A stretch of DNA of 6,192 nt from Desulfuromonadales bacterium (GCA_030591795.1 JAUVAJ010000114.1:1-6192), one strand, 5' to 3'; positions 1 through 5,955 are shown, counted from the first letter of the stretch. Program-made: numbers and translations. Notes: generated by a model from the sequence alone, not told the origin.

Positions 1-25
1 CCGTGCAGATCCATCGTGCAGTCAT
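1..25 (-). CDS. 5' end of an unidentified gene running off the left edge
   Basis: On the minus strand an ATG at 25-23 opens a frame reading MTARWICT to the edge of the window. It is preceded by GGAGGG (36-31), a strong Shine-Dalgarno sequence five bases from the ATG. The start lies 30 bp after the stop of the M23 peptidase gene on the same strand with no terminator between them, so the two are probably one operon. Eight codons are too few to assign a family. A second ATG at 14-12 in another frame (MDLH) lies too far from the Shine-Dalgarno sequence and is less likely. Confidence 0.5.
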
Positions 26-55
26 AACGGCCCTCCGTTTGACAAAATATAAATA

Positions 56-1003
56 TCAGGGATTACGGTCAACCTTGCGCACGACTTTGAAACCTTCCTC
101 CGGCGTGAAGGGCAGACCGTCGTTTCCCTCAAACTCGAAGGGGATCGATCGCAGCTCCATGCCAAAATTCTTTTGAATGGCAAAGTGCAGGTGCGGGCCG
201 GAAGAAAAACCGGTACCCCCCGAGTAGGCGAGTACCTGACCACGTTCTACCCGCTTGCCGATCGGATATTGAACCGTCTCCAACTCGAGATGTGCGTAAA
301 TCGCCATGGTGCCGTCATCGTGCATAACACAGACATAGTTCGCCCGCTCCAGCATCTCCTCACTCATACCACCCTCGAAAAAATCACCGGCAACATCCAT
401 GACCACTCCGGAACGAGCCGCATGAATAGCTGTCCCGACCGGCATCGGGATATCGACAGCGTACGCACTCTGCACGTCGCTGGCATGGGTTGCTTCACCG
501 AGAAAAGCCTGCGAAAAATGAAAACTCCTGTTCGGTGGAATTGGCAACAAATAAGGTTGCATCGGCGTATGTTGCGCACTCGGATCACCGAACACGGATT
601 TGGTTGCCCAGTAGTAAGAATAGCCCTGCCGGGGAGAAATCTGGTGCATACTGATAGCGCGCACCTCACCGGCGGCAGGAACAACCAAGCGTTGTTTAGT
701 ATGCCGCTGCACGGACATGTTTTGCAGATTATTCAGAGCGAATTCTGCTTCGACCGGCCCAAAGTAACCATTGACCGCATACAGCACCGGCTCGGACTTC
801 GAGCCACGGTTCTGCACTTTGAAACGCTGCATCGGTCGCTCTTTACGTACCTGAGTCACATTTTCCAGAGTCCCGGTAGCGATCGGTTTATCGGTAAAGG
901 TCACGTGTCCGTTCGCATCAACAAACTTATACAACTTCTCCGCACTGGTAATTCCGGGGATAATAAGCAGACAGAGCAGAAATATCAAACTGTGTTGGCG
1001 CAT
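56..1003 (-). CDS. Exported M23-family (LytM/peptidase-like) metallopeptidase with N-terminal DUF4124 domain
   Basis: Predicted periplasmic zinc endopeptidase that would cut peptide cross-bridges in peptidoglycan. The chosen ATG at 1003 gives 315 residues and has AAGGGA about seven bases upstream. An in-frame ATG at 1033 adds ten residues but spoils the signal peptide. Residues 1-21 are a signal peptide (hydrophobic core LIFLLCLLII, cleavage after ITSA). The Cys in the core is not in a lipobox. Residues 22-40 (KLYKFVDANGHVTFTDKP) match DUF4124, a small domain common at the N-terminus of proteobacterial envelope proteins. The C-terminal M23 domain (about 170-300) has all expected ligands: H173, then YAVD with D184, then H238 in IYAHLE, and the HxH motif GPHLHF (H271, H273). 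The H-to-D spacing of eleven residues fits the 'YAvD' subgroup rather than classical LytM. As the catalytic residues are intact, it is probably an active enzyme and not a degenerate EnvC/NlpD-type activator. A further gene starts 30 bp downstream. Confidence 0.9.
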   Translation of the reverse strand: MRQHSLIFLLCLLIIPGITSAEKLYKFVDANGHVTFTDKPIATGTLENVTQVRKERPMQRFKVQNRGSKSEPVLYAVNGYFGPVEAEFALNNLQNMSVQRHTKQRLVVPAAGEVRAISMHQISPRQGYSYYWATKSVFGDPSAQHTPMQPYLLPIPPNRSFHFSQAFLGEATHASDVQSAYAVDIPMPVGTAIHAARSGVVMDVAGDFFEGGMSEEMLERANYVCVMHDDGTMAIYAHLELETVQYPIGKRVERGQVLAYSGGTGFSSGPHLHFAIQKNFGMELRSIPFEFEGNDGLPFTPEEGFKVVRKVDRNP

Positions 1004-1162
1004 GCAACGTTCCCTTTTTAGCTGAAATATCATTGCACTATATCAGCAAAGCCATAAGGGAAAAACAAAAATGGCTACACCTGAAATAGATAAAACAGAT
1101 CTAAACACTAGACTCTTGTCAGGCAAAGGGTACTCTTTAATCAATGCGAAAGGATATGACTT
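1004..1162. promoter_or_regulatory. Divergent intergenic region between M23 peptidase and thioesterase genes
   Basis: This 159 bp AT-rich spacer must carry the promoters of two divergent genes. For the leftward gene, TATAGT (minus strand, 1042-1037) is one mismatch from a consensus -10, with a weak TTTTTC 17 bp upstream (1065-1060). For the rightward gene the best -35-like element is TTGTCA (1116-1121), but no convincing -10 lies at the right distance. The rightward Shine-Dalgarno is AAGGA around 1150-1154, eight bases before the ATG. The individual promoter calls are tentative; that the region is regulatory follows from the gene layout. Confidence 0.4.
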
Positions 1163-1597
1163 ATGAGCATCTGGTTTCACGACCCGACCCCTGAGAAGCT
1201 TAATCAACAGGCCCGACATACTCTTCTGGAGCAGCTTGAGATCACGTTCACTGAAGTCGGTGAGGACTACCTGACTGCGACCATGCCGGTCGACCATCGT
1301 ACTGTTCAACCGGCCGGCTTGTTGCACGGCGGCGCTTCCGTGGCAATGGCCGAATCACTCGGCAGTTTCGGCGCTTATCTGACGGTCGATACCAAGAAGT
1401 ACGATTGTGTCGGCATTGAGATTAACGCCAATCATGTACGTGGCAAGACCGACGGTATAGTAACCGGCGTGGCCCGACCTCTCCACCGTGGCCGGTCAAC
1501 CCAAGTCTGGGATATTAAGATAACCGATGAAAGGGGACGGTTGATCTGCGCTTCGCGGTTAACGGTGGCGGTGGTGAAAAAACAGATGAGAAAATAA
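1163..1597 (+). CDS. menI: Hotdog-fold acyl-CoA thioesterase, YdiI/MenI-like (PaaI superfamily)
   Basis: Cytoplasmic thioesterase of 144 residues, the usual length for a single hotdog domain, with no signal peptide. It matches E. coli YdiI (MenI, 1,4-dihydroxy-2-naphthoyl-CoA hydrolase of menaquinone synthesis) along its whole length as I recall that sequence: ATMPVD at 39-44, RTVQP at 46-50, LLHGGAS at 53-59, AMAESLGS at 61-68, EINANHVR at 86-93, RPLH at 105-108, QVWDIKI at 114-120 and GRLICASRLT at 125-134. The expected active-site residues are present: Q49, H55, the catalytic base E64 and H91. The start follows an AAGGA Shine-Dalgarno sequence at good spacing. No other menaquinone gene is in the window. 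Paralogues such as EntH or general aryl/acyl-CoA hydrolases share this motif set, so the fold and chemistry are firm while the exact substrate, and hence the symbol, is less so. Confidence 0.88.
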   Translation: MSIWFHDPTPEKLNQQARHTLLEQLEITFTEVGEDYLTATMPVDHRTVQPAGLLHGGASVAMAESLGSFGAYLTVDTKKYDCVGIEINANHVRGKTDGIVTGVARPLHRGRSTQVWDIKITDERGRLICASRLTVAVVKKQMRK

Positions 1598-1786
1598 TGT
1601 CGATAGAGATCGAACCACAGCATAAATAAATGACTGAATTTAAAAAATGCGCCGCTGAAGGTTTTGCAACATCGGTTCTTTACAATAACAATAATGCCGT
1701 TACACTCTTCTGATAGATTTTAATCAAAATTCAGAGTCCTAATATATCTCAATTTGATTTGGCACCTAACAAGGAGACCCCTTTCG
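1598..1786 (+). promoter_or_regulatory. Leader of the large exported protein gene, with imperfect inverted repeat
   Basis: AT-rich spacer of 189 bp with no gene and no clear terminator for the thioesterase. A candidate -10 TAATAT lies at 1740-1745; the hexamer 17 bp upstream (ATTTTA) is poor. The -10 is flanked by an imperfect inverted repeat, AATCAAAATT (1722-1731) and AATTTGATT (1751-1759), which could be an operator or just AT-rich chance. A strong Shine-Dalgarno AAGGAGA (1771-1777) sits nine bases before the ATG at 1787 and decides the start of the next gene over an upstream in-frame TTG at 1754. Confidence 0.35.
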
Positions 1787-3886
1787 ATGCCCCGAATATC
1801 CCGATCTGCATTTAGTCTGCTAACGCTACTAATCACCTTCAATTTGTCAGCCCATGCGGCAAATGACGACAGTATCTGGCCTAAGGAAATCACGATTAAC
1901 AAAGGTATTGTAGTGGTTTACCAGCCGCAACCGGAAAAGCTCAGCGGCGACAAACTCGAAGGCCGCGCTGCCATTGCCATAGAGTTAACCGGAAAAGATG
2001 AGCCTATTTTCGGAGCCTTCTGGTTTACGGCCAGACTGCTGACTGACCGTGACGAGGGGACAGCAACTATTTCAGAAGTCAAAATCACCAATGTTCGTCT
2101 TCAAAATATAGAGGGAAACAAAACAGACCAGTTGAAAAAACTACTGGAACAAGAGATCCCGAAATGGGCTATCCCGATTTCCATGGATCAACTTGTCGCT
2201 TCACTTAATGTAATTGAAGCCCAGATTGAATCTACAAAAAACATCAAGACCGAACCACCAAAAATCATCTTCATCAAAGAGCCGGCGGTGTTGATTGCCC
2301 TCGATGGTGAACCACAATTGAACGACGTGAAGGACTCCAAACTACAGAGAGTCACCAATACGCCATACACCATGCTCTTCAACCCTGACGACAAACTCTA
2401 TTACCTTAATGCTGATGTCAAAAGTTGGTATTCGGCTACCGAAATCAAAGGCGACTGGTCACTGGCTAAATCTGTCCCTCCGGAAGTTGCCAAGCTCGCA
2501 CCCAAGCAGGAACAGCAAGATTCAGGTGAGCAAGAGGCGACAGAGGCTGAAACACCTGGTCCACCGCCAAGAATACTGGTTGAAACCGAGCCGGCTGAGC
2601 TGATTTCAATAGACGGTGATCCTGATTACAAATCGGTGGATGGGACCGACTTCCTCTACGTTCAGAATACCGGCTCTTCGGTGTTGATGAACATTAAAAC
2701 CCAAACTCATTATATCCTGCTCTCCGGCCGCTGGTATGCGAGCGGGAAGTTGACCGGGCCCTGGAAGTACGTGCCGGGTGATAACTTGCCAAAGAACTTT
2801 GCCGCCATTCCGGAGAATTCAGAAATCGGTGAAGTCCTCTATGCTGTTCCGGGCACCGATGCCGCCAAAGAGGCGGTTCTAGACGCCCAGATACCGCAGA
2901 CGGCAGCGATCGATCGTAGCAAGGCCAAGCTTGAAGTTGAATATGATGGCAAGGCAAAATTTGAAAAAATCTCTGGAACCAGCATGACCTACGCCGTCAA
3001 CACGGCAACACCGGTCATCAAAGCCGAGAAGGCCTATTATGCCTGCGACAACGCCGTTTGGTTCACGGCCAAAAAACCGGAAGGGCCGTGGGTTATCGCC
3101 ACGGAGATTCCTAGAGTCATTTACACCATCCCGCCGGAGAGTCCAATTTACAACGTTGTTTATGTCCGGATTTATAGTGACACACCGGAATACGTTTACG
3201 TTGGTTACACCCCCGGCTATACCGGCACCTACGTTTACCATACGACCATCGTCTACGGCACCGGCTACTACTATCCGGGATGGTATGGCTACTATTACTA
3301 CCCACGACCGGCAACCTGGGGCTACCATGTACGCTGGAACCCTTACACCGGCTGGGGCTTCGGCATCAGTTACCATTCCGGACCATTTCACTTTTACATC
3401 GGTGGTGGTGGCTGGTATCATGGCGGCTGGTGGGGACCACGGCATTACCGCGCACACCGACACGGCTATCACCGCGGCTACCGAGCCGGTTATCGCGCAG
3501 GTTATCGAGCCGGCCAGCGCAACAACATGTACAAAAACAAGAAGAACAAAGCTAGAGTTTCTCACCACAAAGGCGCCCCGGGCAACCGGGCTAAATCAGA
3601 TATTGGTCGGAAACGTTCCAACAACGTCTATGCCGACAACAAGGGGAACGTCCACCGTAAAACAGACAAAGGATGGGAATCCCGGACCAAGGATGGCTGG
3701 CAATCCGAAAAGGGCCAGCAGAACAAGGCTAATCAAGGGAAACAAAGGTCCGATGTTAACCGGACTCAGCAATCCCAGAACCAACAGTTGAATAAAAGCC
3801 ATAGCGCCCGGCAACGTGGTGCCAGCAGTTCGCGCGCCAGAAGCGGTGGAAGTCGTGGTGGCGGCCGCGGCGGAGGCCGGCGCTAA
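1787..3886 (+). CDS. Large exported repeat protein of unknown function with Tyr/Gly/Trp-rich and Arg/Gly-rich C-terminal half
   Basis: Not recognised as a protein of known function. The ATG at 1787 gives 699 residues and is supported by AAGGAGA nine bases upstream and a clean signal peptide (1-24, cleavage after SAHA). Order of parts: an N-terminal globular region (about 25-155); three degenerate repeats of 60-72 residues (about 160-230, 262-333, 380-440), each ending in a W/WY...A...G.W core; an acidic Gln/Glu linker (241-261) between repeats 1 and 2; a Tyr/Gly/Trp/Pro-rich stretch (450-549) with runs such as GYYYPGWYGYYYYPRP; a His/Arg/Tyr segment with three GYRA units (564-575); a basic Lys/Arg/Asn region with VYADNKGNVHR and two GW dipeptides (612-639); and an RGG-type tail (674-699). 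The C-terminal half looks disordered or adhesive. The WY motifs could lead automated tools to suggest carbohydrate binding, but I see no proof of it. A barrel gene follows 68 bp downstream without a terminator, suggesting co-transcription and an envelope or surface role. Confidence 0.82.
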   Translation: MPRISRSAFSLLTLLITFNLSAHAANDDSIWPKEITINKGIVVVYQPQPEKLSGDKLEGRAAIAIELTGKDEPIFGAFWFTARLLTDRDEGTATISEVKITNVRLQNIEGNKTDQLKKLLEQEIPKWAIPISMDQLVASLNVIEAQIESTKNIKTEPPKIIFIKEPAVLIALDGEPQLNDVKDSKLQRVTNTPYTMLFNPDDKLYYLNADVKSWYSATEIKGDWSLAKSVPPEVAKLAPKQEQQDSGEQEATEAETPGPPPRILVETEPAELISIDGDPDYKSVDGTDFLYVQNTGSSVLMNIKTQTHYILLSGRWYASGKLTGPWKYVPGDNLPKNFAAIPENSEIGEVLYAVPGTDAAKEAVLDAQIPQTAAIDRSKAKLEVEYDGKAKFEKISGTSMTYAVNTATPVIKAEKAYYACDNAVWFTAKKPEGPWVIATEIPRVIYTIPPESPIYNVVYVRIYSDTPEYVYVGYTPGYTGTYVYHTTIVYGTGYYYPGWYGYYYYPRPATWGYHVRWNPYTGWGFGISYHSGPFHFYIGGGGWYHGGWWGPRHYRAHRHGYHRGYRAGYRAGYRAGQRNNMYKNKKNKARVSHHKGAPGNRAKSDIGRKRSNNVYADNKGNVHRKTDKGWESRTKDGWQSEKGQQNKANQGKQRSDVNRTQQSQNQQLNKSHSARQRGASSSRARSGGSRGGGRGGGRR
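2264..3106 (+). repeat. Three degenerate internal protein repeats in the large exported protein
   Basis: Approximate units are 2264-2476, 2570-2785 and 2924-3106. Units 1 and 2 align well: both open with EPA-(V/E)-LI-(A/S)-(L/I)-DG-(E/D)-P, then a short variable part, (L)-Q/Y-V-(T/Q)-NT, then YYLN...WYSA or HYILL...WYAS, then KGDW or TGPW, and close near a Pro. Unit 3 keeps YAVNT, AYYA...VWFTA and EGPW but has lost the opening EPA...DG motif. The DNA is too diverged for recombination, so this is old domain duplication rather than a DNA repeat. Boundaries were set by eye. Confidence 0.65.
3476..3511 (+). repeat. Tandem GYRA tetrapeptide repeat (three units)
   Basis: Three in-frame 12-base units encode GYRA three times, preceded by the related HGYHR and followed by GQR. 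The Gly, Tyr, Arg and Ala codons differ between units (GGC/GGT, TAC/TAT, CGA/CGC, GCC/GCA). The repeat is therefore kept at protein level and is not a fresh slippage product. Confidence 0.7.
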
Positions 3887-3954
3887 AACTACATATTTAC
3901 TTTAATTTAGAAGCGATTGTGTATTCATAACTACTGATTGAAAGAGAGGGTACG

Positions 3955-4506
3955 ATGAAAAAAATTGTAATTGGTTTGCTGGCCAGCGGATTTCTTTTTG
4001 TTGCGGTTTCGGCTATGGCCCAAGCGAGCTATGTAAGTGTTAATTACTTTGTAACGGAATTTGACCACAAAAAATCAGACGCATCGACCGACCTTGATGG
4101 CTTGAGTTTTAATTTTGGTCAAAATCTCAATGATAATTTTGCCATTGAAGGGCGGCTCGGTCTCGGTTTCGGCTATGATACGTACAACGATTTCACCTTT
4201 CCTGCAACCTCGGTTGACTACCGGCTCAATTTTCTCAGTGGCATATACTTGCGCGGAGAATTACCACTCGGTAAATTTCGGCCTTACGCCATGGTCGGAT
4301 TAAGCTACGTAGAGGTCAGAATTAGAGGCGCCATTAAAGGCATTCCTGTCTACGGTTACGAAAGCAATGGCGATTTCTCTTACGGTGGCGGGCTTGACTT
4401 TCAAATAAGTGATTCAGTTGGTCTTAATGTTGATTACATCATGTTGATCGATAGTTCAAAAAGCCAGATCGATTCATTCTCAGGTGGTCTGAAGTTTTAT
4501 TTCTGA
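3955..4506 (+). CDS. Small 8-stranded outer-membrane beta-barrel protein (OmpA/OmpX-like porin family)
   Basis: Predicted outer-membrane protein of 183 residues. Residues 1-22 are a typical signal peptide (MKKIVIGLLA start, cleavage after AMA, mature N-terminus QASYVSV). The mature part reads as eight alternating amphipathic strands: 25-35, 48-57, 62-74, 84-101, 108-124, 138-151, 154-166 and 173-183. It ends in KFYF, and the C-terminal Phe is the expected BAM recognition signal. There is no C-terminal OmpA peptidoglycan-binding domain, so it is a bare barrel of the outer-membrane beta-barrel domain class. The likely extracellular loops (GAIKGIPVYGYES, DTYNDFTFPAT) are short. The Shine-Dalgarno sequence GAGAGGG lies just before the ATG. 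It is 68 bp downstream of the 699-residue exported protein gene with no terminator between them, and ends at a strong terminator 15 bp after its stop. Function beyond barrel formation cannot be read from the sequence. Confidence 0.85.
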   Translation: MKKIVIGLLASGFLFVAVSAMAQASYVSVNYFVTEFDHKKSDASTDLDGLSFNFGQNLNDNFAIEGRLGLGFGYDTYNDFTFPATSVDYRLNFLSGIYLRGELPLGKFRPYAMVGLSYVEVRIRGAIKGIPVYGYESNGDFSYGGGLDFQISDSVGLNVDYIMLIDSSKSQIDSFSGGLKFYF

Positions 4507-4521
4507 GTCTGACATGAGTTT

Positions 4522-4556
4522 AAAAAAGGCCCGGCAATACTCGCCGGGCCTTTTTT
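4522..4556. terminator. Bidirectional Rho-independent terminator between convergent genes
   Basis: A perfect 8 bp GC stem, GGCCCGGC (4528-4535) with GCCGGGCC (4543-4550), has a 7-base loop and is flanked by A6 (4522-4527) and T6 (4551-4556). It can therefore terminate transcription in both directions. It serves the barrel gene (stop at 4506) on the plus strand and the DUF547 gene on the minus strand, whose stop codon (4557-4555) overlaps the T tract. Confidence 0.93.
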
Positions 4557-5409
4557 AATTATTTTCCCTCTCATTCAGGTTCCAGTCATAGCCATAATCG
4601 ACGTCACCTGAAAAATTATTGAGTCTCTTCTTTAATTCCGGGGCGGCATAGCGTTGCAGATGCGCAACAACACCATCCACCGAGTTGCCAAAGTCGACCT
4701 GATACCAATCATAGATTGCCGAAAGAACCATATCCTGCTTTTCAAATCGGACACCGCGTGGATGATTGACGTAGCGCCTGGCCGCTGCATCCAGCAAACT
4801 TTCAATATTTACAGCGGTAAACGGTTCTGGTTGTAAATCAGGACAACCAAGACTGGCGCAGTTCACAACATAATGAATTCGATTATCCTGCCAGATCGGC
4901 CGGAGGGTCCGATGTTCAATATCATTAAGGCTGAGCTCCTCTCCGGCAACTATGGTTATCTTTAAATCCCACGGTCCGGCCGAAAACCAACCGGATTTGA
5001 TTTCACGAATACTTGCCAGCGGGTAGTGCTGCAAAATGATCTGTACGGTCAGAGCATTATACAGATTGATCCAGTAAGCCTTTTGCACCGGACGGGAGAA
5101 TTCACTGATCGCAACACGTTGTAAATAAGTGAGATACTGGTCAAGCCGGTTCCGATCTGCAGCTGTCACCGCTGCATAACGCAATAGATTGATGCCCGAA
5201 TCGGCATCAGCCGTCAGATAGCGTTGCAGGAATTGCCCCCAGTATGAATGGTCAATCGTCATCTGGTTTGATGAATTATGCTGTTCCCACATAGGCCAAC
5301 GCTCGGCACTTGGTGCAGCCCAAGATAAAGAACTGACAACAACAGACAACCAAAGACAGACAAATCCGTTAATTAATATTCGGCAAGTTTTTCGGTAACG
5401 GATGTTCAA
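4555..5409 (-). CDS. Exported DUF547-domain protein, TTG start
   Basis: Periplasmic or exported protein of 284 residues with a DUF547 domain (about 75-225); no biochemical role is established for the family as far as I know. Conserved blocks are visible: NLLRYAAV (74-81), KAYWINLYNALTVQII (110-125), the SI-x-EIKSGWF block (133-142), AGEELSLNDIEHRTLRP (155-171) and RIHYVVNCASLGCP (177-190). C184 and C189 could form a disulfide or bind metal. Residues 1-31 form a signal peptide (basic MNIRYRKTCR, hydrophobic core, cleavage near SWAA). The first in-frame ATG after the start is codon 40, past the signal peptide, so TTG at 5409 is the only sensible start. Its Shine-Dalgarno (TGAGAT) is weak, and an in-frame ATG four codons upstream (5421-5419) is cut off by a TAA (5415-5413). 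The gene lies 57 bp after the P460 gene on the same strand, so it is probably translated from the same message. The end is covered by the shared terminator. Confidence 0.85.
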   Translation of the reverse strand: MNIRYRKTCRILINGFVCLWLSVVVSSLSWAAPSAERWPMWEQHNSSNQMTIDHSYWGQFLQRYLTADADSGINLLRYAAVTAADRNRLDQYLTYLQRVAISEFSRPVQKAYWINLYNALTVQIILQHYPLASIREIKSGWFSAGPWDLKITIVAGEELSLNDIEHRTLRPIWQDNRIHYVVNCASLGCPDLQPEPFTAVNIESLLDAAARRYVNHPRGVRFEKQDMVLSAIYDWYQVDFGNSVDGVVAHLQRYAAPELKKRLNNFSGDVDYGYDWNLNERENN

Positions 5410-5425
5410 ATTTTATCTCATTCTA

Positions 5426-5452
5426 CGGCAGAGATACATCGCCTACCTGCCG
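5426..5452 (-). other. Inverted repeat in the gap between P460 and DUF547 genes
   Basis: CGGCAG (5452-5447 on the minus strand) and CTGCCG (5431-5426) form a perfect 6 bp stem with a 15-base loop. No T tract follows, so it is not a good terminator. In the message it would lie 16 bases before the TTG start of the DUF547 gene. It could stabilise the upstream message or affect translation, or be chance. Confidence 0.3.
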
Positions 5453-5466
5453 AGGTATAAACATGG

Positions 5467-5955
5467 CTATTTTGTGAATATCCAGTCGCTGGTGATCGCG
5501 GCGGTATGGCAACCGATACAACCTGCAACCTTGCCTTCTTTTGCAATCATTCCAGCCGCTGAATATTTGGCCCAGAACCAGTCCCCGGCTTCAGCGTCAT
5601 ACCCCTTGACCCGATACATCACGGTAACGGCGCCCAGTTTTTTATCAGGCATATAGTTCTCTTTGACGATAATTGCCCCGTCCGCGAGCATGCCGACCTT
5701 GTCGTTGAGCCCCTTAAGCGCTACGTCGTTGACGTAGGTCGTGAGTAGTGCGCCATGTGGGTGTGCCCCTTTATAGAATTTATCTTTTCCGGGAAAGAAG
5801 GACCAACTCTGATAAGGGTTGGTTTTCGTGATGTAGTCATATACAGCCTGCCCCTCTGCCGCCGGCATTGCGTCACCACCCGCCAATCCGAGTCCAGTTG
5901 TGCCAAGCAACAGTGTAATTGCCATAATCATTGCGACTAACAAACTTTTTTTCAT
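5467..5955 (-). CDS. Periplasmic cytochrome P460-family monohaem c-type cytochrome
   Basis: Predicted periplasmic haem protein of 162 residues. A strong AGGAGA (5966-5961) about five bases before the ATG fixes the start. Residues 1-25 are a signal peptide (MKKSLLVAMIMAITLLLG, cleavage after GLA). The family signature is clear: WSFFPGKDKFYKG (51-63), HPHGALLTTYVN (65-76), ADGAIIVKENY (91-101), VTVMYRVKGYD (110-120), DWFWAKY (125-131) and a C-terminal haem c site CIGCH (C146, C149, H150), ending in DWIF. Known relatives include the hydroxylamine-oxidising cytochrome P460 of ammonia oxidisers and methanotrophs, and the cytochrome c'-beta proteins that bind NO. True P460s carry a Lys cross-linked to haem and a distal Glu. 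K98 and E99 are candidates only by position, and I cannot decide this by eye. The role is therefore inferred as reactive nitrogen or small-ligand chemistry. It is the first gene of a probable two-gene unit with the DUF547 gene. Confidence 0.88.
   Translation of the reverse strand: MKKSLLVAMIMAITLLLGTTGLGLAGGDAMPAAEGQAVYDYITKTNPYQSWSFFPGKDKFYKGAHPHGALLTTYVNDVALKGLNDKVGMLADGAIIVKENYMPDKKLGAVTVMYRVKGYDAEAGDWFWAKYSAAGMIAKEGKVAGCIGCHTAAITSDWIFTK

Noticed and set aside
39..67. Perfect TTGACA (39-44) followed by AT-rich sequence as a plus-strand promoter
   Set aside because: No acceptable -10 lies 16-18 bp downstream, and transcription would only run antisense into the peptidase gene. The position fits chance in the short intergenic gap.
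173..1021. Plus-strand frame of 282 codons antisense to the M23 peptidase gene
   Set aside because: The opposite strand encodes intact M23 and DUF4124 motifs with a signal peptide; the antisense product has no recognisable feature.
1759..1776. TTGGCAC as the -24 half of a sigma-54 promoter before the large gene
   Set aside because: The -12 GC element at the required spacing is missing, and the site would overlap the Shine-Dalgarno sequence.
3577..3590. CCCGG stem with a GCAA tetraloop inside the large gene
   Set aside because: It is only 5 bp, lies in a coding region, and has no T tract or sign of conservation, so it is likely a by-product of Gly/Pro codons.
3039..3791. Long plus-strand frame of 250 codons, and a minus-strand frame of 229 codons (2879-3568), overlapping the large exported protein gene
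   Set aside because: They lie wholly inside a gene with a good start, signal peptide and internal repeats. Their products are low-complexity Thr/Pro/Ala- or Val-rich shadows of the repetitive Tyr/Gly codons, with no domain or Shine-Dalgarno support.
1787..4506. Autotransporter or type V secretion reading of the large protein plus barrel
   Set aside because: The barrel is a small 8-strand protein, not a 12- or 16-strand translocator, and no POTRA, TPS or passenger beta-helix signature is visible.
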